Positions 10,557-19,500 of a DNA stretch of 20,247 nt are shown one piece after another. A model generated the notes under the pieces. It had not been told where the DNA came from. It saw only the letters and a program-made list of their open reading frames with translations, and did no database searches. The translations under genes were made by a program, and so were the position numbers. This stretch comes from Sphacelaria rigidula. Lineage: Eukaryota > Phaeophyceae > Sphacelariales. The number at the start of each line of letters is the position of its first letter. Position 1 is the stretch's first letter. The stretch is taken from assembly GCA_964200075.2 (NCBI GenBank), contig CAXNAA020000555.1:1-20247 (forward strand). The letters run 5' to 3'.

Positions 10557-13500
10557 CGTCGCGACGGGGTGATGGAGGCACATGCTCGGGGATTCATTTA
10601 TCTTATGTCATGGGTTCGTACCAGGTACCGGGTGAGTGAAATTGGCACAACAGAAATACCTGTGCGTGCTGTTGCATCAATCACATGGCAAGTGCCGTGT
10701 ATTACACGAAGGGAACAGTAACACCCTGCAACAAAGACGGCATTCTCGTGATTTCTCCTGCCCCGTTTTTCCCTCTTCCTCATAATCAATTCGGCATTAT
10801 TACAGGTGATCCCGGGAACAAATCCAGGAACCCACAGATGGATACGAATCAAAAGCATCAACACCGCGATCTCTGATGACCTGAGAGGTTGGACATAAGG
10901 TGGGATAACGTGCACCAGCGGCGACCCTAGTTAAAATCTAGCACACCATCAAACACGACAAACGATATTCCCTGAAAAAAGCACGCCTTTAAGCACAAGC
11001 ACCATTAAATGCACAACATAAACGCCAGAATCTTTGGCCATATCGTGTTTCACCTCCGCTGTCATGTCCGGGGTATTTTTATGTTCCGACCCGGTCAAAA
11101 CTCGATCGCGACTGCTATCCCCCCAACACCCGAGGGCCACATAGCCGCCATTTGTCGTAGGGGGCATTGTGGGAGTAGGTGGGTCTGTAGGCGGCGGTGC
11201 GGTCGGAGAAAGGTCAAAGGTCGGAGAAGGAGTCGGTGCTGGTGTCATCTCGTCGACCACAGGCTGGTAGCTTGCAATGGTGTCCTGCGTTAGATTTACG
11301 AGATTGTAGAAGCGTTGGTGCAGATGGAAGATAGGAGGGCGGGTACGGTGGGGCACGACAGGAAGGGGAAGACGAAATAAACGTTCAAGCGGTATTTGTA
11401 AACAAGGATGATGTATTTCAATCGAAGTGAAAAACATCATCCGTGAACGCATACGAACTGCAGATCGACTCAAAACGATGGATATCGATACCCGAAATCT
11501 GCCAGCAGAGTACCACGGAGAATCTCGCTCAAGGCTGATGATGTCTTGGCGCCAACACAGTAAATCGCTTTGAGGGGAGAGGTGGGTGTCACATTGGGAA
11601 ATTTTTGACGGAGGATTAGGGGTACTTTCCATTTTTCCGGTGGAATGACAGGATGGCGGACGTTTCGGCACACGAATGCGGTACGTGTACTGCAGAACGG
11701 TTCTGACGCGCGCGCGCTCCCTGAAAACGGTACTATCTGTACCATACAGTTGTGCACCATCGCAGGAGAAGGCATGACAGAAATCGGAATATGTCAGCCG
11801 AATAGCATTGTGGACAACCGAGTTCGCGCGAGGAGCTGTGGAAAATAAGAAACAAAATGTATTGCCAAAAGCTGTCAGGATCCTCACTCTGTTACACGTT
11901 GTACGGGTGGTGTCTCGGTAAGTAATCGCATAGACGGAGAATTGGGAGATGACTCCTCGCCCTATCCGCTCGAGACAGACGGCAACATTTATGGTAACGT
12001 TGGCTCAATCGCTAGGAAGGCTTCAGCCACAAATAGTTGCGCACCTCCCGTGGGTCTCGTGCCACATCAATTCACTTTCGCCCTACTGTTCATGGCATCA
12101 TTATGCAAGGGCGCTATATCAACCCTACACGTACTGTACTGTTGTATCAGTTTCCTCTGAGTAGCCGCAATCCACTCTGAATCCCACGATCGAAAGAATG
12201 TGAAGTACTGCGGTAACTCACCATGTTCTCTCTGATGGTTCTGGCGCAATCAGCCGTTGCGGTGCCGGTGGGCTGCTCAGCGTAGAGGACGTCCGGATTG
12301 GAGTAGTGATTGATCCGCGGGGCCGAACGAAGGTCAGGGCAGCGCTGGCTCCTCAGTGTGCTGAACCTGAAGGTTTTATACGCGCACAACAAGTACATCA
12401 CATGGTTTGTATATGTTGTTGAGGAATGGTATTTGATTATTCCTCACTACTTTTTCGGGGGGACGCGCGGAAGTGGAGGGAGGGGGGGGGAGGGGGGGGG
12501 GGAGGTCGGACCCAGGACAGAGCTAAAAACAGTGATAGACAGTGCGTTTATTCATAAATGTAATAATTACGCGTGATTTTTTATTTTGTCTACATTACAA
12601 CGCCTGGACAAGGTTTGTGCCGCATAGGCCCCACAGATGTCAGCAACCGGTGTTCGCTTTTTTCTGCGCTGTAGTTGACTAAATTTAGTAACTTTTACGG
12701 GCAGATCGCTCGCTTTGACAAATAAAGGCGACCGTACAAAGGTAACCTGCATCGTCACTGAGGTTATGAACCTAGTCAAGTCAGCCCAGGGACCTCGTCG
12801 AACCAAGACTAGTTCTCCCTCCGCACCCCCCCCTCCCGTTCCACCTGAACGATGAAGCGATACAGTCATCTCCGCTGTTAGGCACTGTGATGAATCACAG
12901 TACAGTACACTTCACTCATCTTTGCAATGAGTTTTACTTGTTATCGTCAGCCCGTTTATACCAGGAGCCGTCGCATCTGAAATGTTCATGCTGAATGCAG
13001 CCAGACACTGCAGAGACAAAACGGTGTTGTGCACGACCTATAACGGCTCCACCACAGGGGAATTTCGGATCAGTGTGATACACGGAGACTGCTATGTGCT
13101 GCGATGTCTTAGACTCCTTCATTCCAGAACTGTTTTGAGGAAAAACCAATTCGATACATCACGGAACGTCATATGGTGAAAAACAGATACTGGCAAGTAC
13201 AGGGAAGAAAAAGCGATTGTTTGCACAGGCATGTGAGGAAATATTGCCACCGCAGAAGGGAGCTTTGAGCCTTGGATGGGTGAATGGCGTACTGGGTGAT
13301 TGGCTACTCGAAGAACAGGGAGTATGACAGGATACCACATTTACGACAGAGCACAACAAGTTCCGCATGTTTCAGATTTTTGAATTAGAGCATGCCATGC
13401 TCTATTTGAACGGGTGTTCTGCCAACGAATGGAAAACATGTTTTAAAAATTGGCGGAGAATACCTTATTGGTTTATTGATTGTCTGTCACACTTTAGCTG

Positions 13501-16500
13501 ATGTGAACTAATAGTTTGCGTGTGCAGGTACCAGGCACACGAGTTCCAAAGTGAATACATATATATACATATATATATATATATCATATCATATGTCTTG
13601 TCGCACGTGTGCACAAGATGACAATTTCGCTGAAAAAGTACAAGCAGAGTAAAGCGGCCCAGCAATAGTCAAGACTTCGCTTGCTCACGGGAAATCTCCT
13701 TCGCAGACGCGGTAGCCGTGGGCATACTCCGTTTGGAAAATGCTGGCGTCTTCCGTGTTTGTAAAACAACCCATGTTCAGGCCGAACACGTCGGACTGGT
13801 AAAGCCCGTCGATGCACGAGGCTCCAACGACGGAGAAGCCGGAGCTCGGTAGTGCTGTGTAGGAGTAACTGCAGGCATACGGTCGGGAGCGGGCAGGGGA
13901 GTCGAATTTAAAAGTGTGCTGAGGGTGTCAAGGTATAACAATAATCACTGAGCTACCAATCTTAACAGAGGGAAAAGGTGATGGTTTGATTGATTATGAT
14001 TGTCGCACTTTGACAGACCCCCCCCATGCTCCGTCTCGAAAGGGATGCGTGGTCAATGGTCAAACGACTAAGGCAAGCAATAAATGAGTACGTTCCCCCC
14101 TCCCCCAGGGATCCAGCCGTGGATAGACGTACCCGAGACAAAACAAAAACAAAACACGCGCCGAAGAAAAAATAAGAAACATATGAGGTAGAAAGTGCTC
14201 AAGGGGAATAAAATCCTAACATAGTTTCTCAGCATAACGGTTTTCATGGATGTCATTGGCGAGACCGCTGACGCTCGGTGTAGGGTTTACACTGAAGGAA
14301 CAACACCACGGAGAGCAATAACAATTCAACATGAAGGCGTAAAAAATATGTATCCATGGTGGCGGAAAGCAAACACGGAGGGAGCATGGCAGCATTTCGC
14401 CAACGTCTGATTACCAAATTAAAAACACAAGAATCACGCCTTACGCTCGGAAATAGTTGTTCGTGGTCGACCGTAAAATATGAGCCGACTGGATAACTCA
14501 TTCATCGATGATATTCTCGGCATCACCCCTCCCCCCCCCTCCCCCCGGTCCCCACCCTTCTCCTTCCACTCGCTCTACGAATGTTTTGTTTTTTTACAGG
14601 GGCAGTTCTTCTCTTTCCCCTTGTAGCACATCAACACTTACCCGATGCTGCAGAAGTCGGTGAAAGCGCCAACCAGTTGCACGAGGTCTGCTTGGTACGT
14701 GTTGCGCAGGGTAGTCACGTCGTCGTTCGCCCGCATGTTGTCGAGTGCACTGATGGCGCCGCTGTCATCGTCGCCGGGGTACTGGGTAGCAGGTGCACAT
14801 GTAGTAGGTGACGGACAAATCACCAAACAGCGTCGCACGGGAACAAAAAATCACGGCTGGTGAAGAAAAAAAACTGGCGGTGAACCTGATATACTCCAAA
14901 ACTCCGATATATCGTACAGATACAATACATCTAAGAAGAACCAGAACCATCTGAATACCACCTGACCACAGTGGCAGAGTTGCCAGGTAATCTACGGATA
15001 TTGATCAAATAAGCGGGTTTTGCAGCGGAGATATGCTCACCCGTTCCTCGGGATATCTGTTGTGCACCTCATGATGTACATCCGGCTGGTCATCGGTGCT
15101 AATTCAGAGTGTGACGTCAACAAGACGCCGAAAGCTGAGTGGAAAGGGAAAGTAGTGGGGGACTCGTTGCGAAAGCGATTTTGCTGCACTGGTGTCGGGG
15201 CATGATATGATAAGCGTGGGCGGTGGTGCTGATACATGATTGATTCATGAGCAGCGACGGTGGTGCCGTACTCTTGTCTTCGTGTTTCTTTGTTCGAGCT
15301 AAAGCATGCGTCATACCCCTGGGTGTGCAATTCAAGAACGTGTACATGTACGAACAACAGTGGAGCGATGTTCGGCAGCGGTAGCGAGAAATGAGAGAAG
15401 AATGACTAGTAGCCCAAAGGGTGATGATCTGTGCTGAGTAGGCGAAAGGTACGACATACGCGAGCCGCTTCGTGGTAAAATCAGCAACAGCATTACATCA
15501 GCTGCATGCTTCCCGCCGAAGGTAAAATCGACGATTAACAGGACAGCCCTGGGGTATGGTGACTCTGGGAAGAGATTATTGTACGCCGTTCTTCATCCGA
15601 TTCATTTTCCTGGCAACGTCACGTAAGTAGCCAGCCTCTGGAACCACTGTATTCCCACAACGTATGTAATACTGTATCTAAGTAAGGCACTCCCCGCCCT
15701 TATGGCGAGCATCGTAGTATTCACATTTTCCTCTATGAGGGTAGCAAGCAAGGTAGAACGAATGACCCGTTGGAGTAACCTTGAAATGTGATCTTCCCGG
15801 TCCCTCTGTCGTATGATAGTACAGCATTGAAATGACGACCCTGTACGCAAAGTATCACAAGGCGGAAAAAGCACGTGCATGTCTGTTTCCCCGATTCAAA
15901 ACCTCAATCTCTTCAAATCGGGCACATCCATACGCTCACACGAGTTGGAAGACGTCGAGCAGGTAGAAATCGACAAAATATATATCAACATGCGGCGCAA
16001 GTACAGAAATCTGCTACGGTAACCGCAGAACCTCGGCCAAGTCCGAAGCATAGGCCCGGCCCCCGTTATGGTGCAGTTCCCTTGCTCGCCAGATATATCT
16101 CACCTGCCTGTGGATACCACACATGTCATACATTCTGTTTTTTGTCGCACTTTGAACCCCTCCCCGTTCTCGGGATGAGTCCGTGGTCTCAGGGGAGCAA
16201 CCGCTTTCCCCCGGTACACGCCTTGCGTTTTGGTCTCGCGGATTGGATCATGACTATCAGCACTCCCGCACCGCGCCAACTCACGTCAAACAAAGCCAGT
16301 CGACTACTTTGTTTACCCACGTTCTCTCGCTTTCCACGGTGGAAATCAGACATTACGAAGAAAAAAACCAACGCATCGGGAACCGAATCCTCGTTCTCTC
16401 CGCCCTGATGGCGACAGTCGGACCGTTACGCCACCTGGGTGCGGCGGTAGCCTAGAAGCTAGTATTGCCAACGCCATACTCGGTGTTGTTGCAATCTTGC

Positions 16501-19500
16501 AAGTTCCCGTACACAATACTTTGTGTAACGAGGCGTAAGGGGTGCCGTAAGAACAAGTCACACCCCTGAACGCCGAACCTAACTTCGGTGGTGTTTAGTT
16601 TGATGCCGTAGATTCGTCATCGTAGTATATGTTTAATTCACCGCGGGGCTCTAGATCACAGTGAGATGGACTGACTCACAAAGCCGATGAACGCGAGATT
16701 GAAGGTCAGCGAGATGAGCGAGTTCTTGAATGCATCGTTCGTCGAAAGCAGGCCTGCGAAGATGATGGAATTCATCTGTGCGGGAGAGACGCCACCCATC
16801 TGAGTCATCGCCGCCTCATTGAACAGATACATCACGTCCACCTGCAAGGGCGCGTTCAAGTGAACGAGACACCGTTTGAAAAAGGATCAAAAGTACGGGG
16901 AACGAGGGAGACAGAGAGGGGTTCCGTTAGTCAATCTGTCTTGGATGAAGGAAGCTAGGGGGAAAAGGGGCGACGTTTACCTCAACGCGGGAACGCCGGT
17001 CGGGAGTCACAGTTCGAAACGGGCTCAGATTCTCGGAACGCGGACCGAGCTGATCAGATCCCTGACTGGAAAAATAACGCAAAAGGGGCGGCGGCAGGGA
17101 TCGGCATTGTTGGGCCGAATGCCCGTGCCGAAATTTCAGGCACCATCCGAGCGCGACCAACTTACATCGACGGATTCCGTCTGCAGCGCGCGGGTGCCCG
17201 AAGTGCGCAGGCTTCGACGTCCTCCAGGTGAGCTAGTGGTTGTGGCAGGGGAGGGGGTAGTACTGCTGGGTATGGGCTCTGACTGCTCGGGGGTGCCATC
17301 ATCCAAGAAAGCTGCGGTGGTGACCTGTTGTTATATTATAGGGGCCACAGTGCAGCGATAGGCGGTGGGCATGCACCGCATGAGAGGAGGGGAAATATGT
17401 CATTAGAAGCAATATTAATACGTCAAATCAAGAAGCGTTCGGTGAACTGGCATGCGTATGGATGTCCGCGGGTACTCATTGGGCGGTCACTGAATCCAGC
17501 GTTAGGGTTTAGGAAAGTGCGCATGTGATTTTGGCCCATCGTGGGACTCCAAGAGAAAGAGCAAAAAGGATACGTTTGTGAGCAGTCGGGAGAACGAGTA
17601 GATCGTCTTCATTTCGATTGTTGTTGAGAAAAAGGTTATTAAAGGTGCCATTCAGTGATCGCCTGAGACCGCAGAAGCACAACCGTCCAATCACCCGCAA
17701 GTGCGGTCACTCCGATCTCACTGTGAAATCCTCACCCGCCCGAGTAAGTACGTATAATATCGCCAGTGCTTAGGTTGATCAGTTGATCCGGGTGTAGGTA
17801 TTTGTGGTGCATGCAGACACTGTTGAGCTTGATTACAAGTGAGCACACGATTAAGGCAGTATCCCATGCTAGCACAGCACAATTCGGTGTTGCTGGTGAG
17901 ATACAACCTTAGGGATAATATCGCCGACATCACGCATCAGCATGGACAGCACGTTGGTCTGACACTTCCGCGCTCTGCGAAATTACGGGGTTGTTCATCT
18001 CTCCTGCCTTACGCGACGGACTCGTTGGAAGAGGCATCACCTGCACCAAGCAGCTGTCGGTATCGGGTGCAAAGTCGCACGGGATGGACTTGACCACAAC
18101 GGTGCTCCCGTCCGTCTTGAATGAGGTCATCTTGAGCGAAAACGTCTGAAGGTAACAGCAATGCCGAGGGAAATCGCGTGAGCAGCACCGTCGGGTACAG
18201 TCGAGGCACAGGCACAAAGCGAGAACGGGAGTGTTGTTGGGCGCTGCTCAAGCGTCGAAAGAGTCAATTTAAACCCTCCGTTAGCAGATAGATGCGATCG
18301 CTTATTCGCTTGGCTGTGCAATAACCTGTGCGTTTATCCGCACCCTCCACGCACGTACAGCGACGTAACGCACCGAAATCAAACAAAATAATGCATCACC
18401 TGCCATTTTCCCTCTATCAACTCGCGTACCCAAGGGTTACTATAGCAGCGCATCGCGAGTATTTACGTCGTCAGCGACAGGATCGACGTACGGGAACGCA
18501 TTCCACGGATATCAAACACTCACATGCGCTTCATTCTCGGATAGTGAAACACGTGTACGAGTTTACGCCCCTGCCTGTTAACACAGTTGTTGCAGAGACG
18601 GCCCCCTGCCTATTCAGGGCATGATACATGCGCTTTGCGTAGTTCCACGTGTCCACGGCGTTGCGAGGAACCCGTGGGTATCCGTGAAGGGCATTCATGA
18701 GGTTCTTACCTGGCTATCGCACGGATCGCCCCAGACCATGCTGACGCTGCGGGGTGCCGTCTCGTCATCGCCTTGTGCAGGGATGCTAACCGTCCCAGTC
18801 CATGCCTATTTGAGGAGAACGGCACAAAACATTTAATTTTCGCAGGTCACGTGAACAGCAGTCTTGCGTTGACCAAAGGTCGAGATCGTCCCATATCATC
18901 AAAACTGAGTGCGGAGTGAATACTATTAAGAAGGAAGAGGGAACCGTAACTGTCGCGGAAACGAATCTCACCCCTCTCTATGCTTTACTGTGCTGCAGCA
19001 TTTGGTTATCCTTATTTGAAGTACTGACAAAATATCACCAATTTGTTAAATGTGTCGTTGTCTTGCCGTGGTTGTCTGCACATCTAGTCCACGACCAAGC
19101 GATGGACGACGACATATCCTCGTTGTTCATAGTAGACATTTGCCGCTGTTGTAAACCAAAAGCACGTACTCTGGGCATCATACAACGACAGGCTCACCTT
19201 ACGAGTGATGCCGTCGTCGAAGTGAGAGCCATCCATCGTGCTGTAGGAAGCCTTGTCCGCAGTAATGTTCTGCAGGCATTCGACAAGGGGAAAATCAAAG
19301 GCGAGGTGCTCGTATGAACAGCGGGCTCGCATCACTACAAGAGGAGAGTGCGCCCGGTTCATCGTTGTATAAACGCCATCTTATGGTATAAGACCTACCC
19401 TGCAGTCTGTCACCAGGTATCAATACATTGCCATAGTTGCACACGTCTGTACTTCTTGTCCAAAACGTCTCCTCAAGTAAACCTATCCAGGGAGACGCAA

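Noticed and set aside
10110-10721. 203-codon plus-strand ORF
   Set aside because: It runs antisense over WSC1 exon 10 and through a CA microsatellite (giving a THTHTH run), has no recognisable content, and the exon on the other strand is strongly supported.
10949-11887. 312-codon minus-strand ORF read as a single coding unit
   Set aside because: Only 11054-11284 carries protein signal (linker and WSC start). Upstream of the acceptor at 11285 the frame is open but has no homology, and the peptidase-like domain from exon 8 joins in phase at 11284.
15875-16408. 177-codon plus-strand ORF in the longest intron
   Set aside because: No family resemblance; composition (Arg/Ser/Pro/His scattered, no clear domains) looks like chance translation. 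No matching splice or promoter signal was seen.
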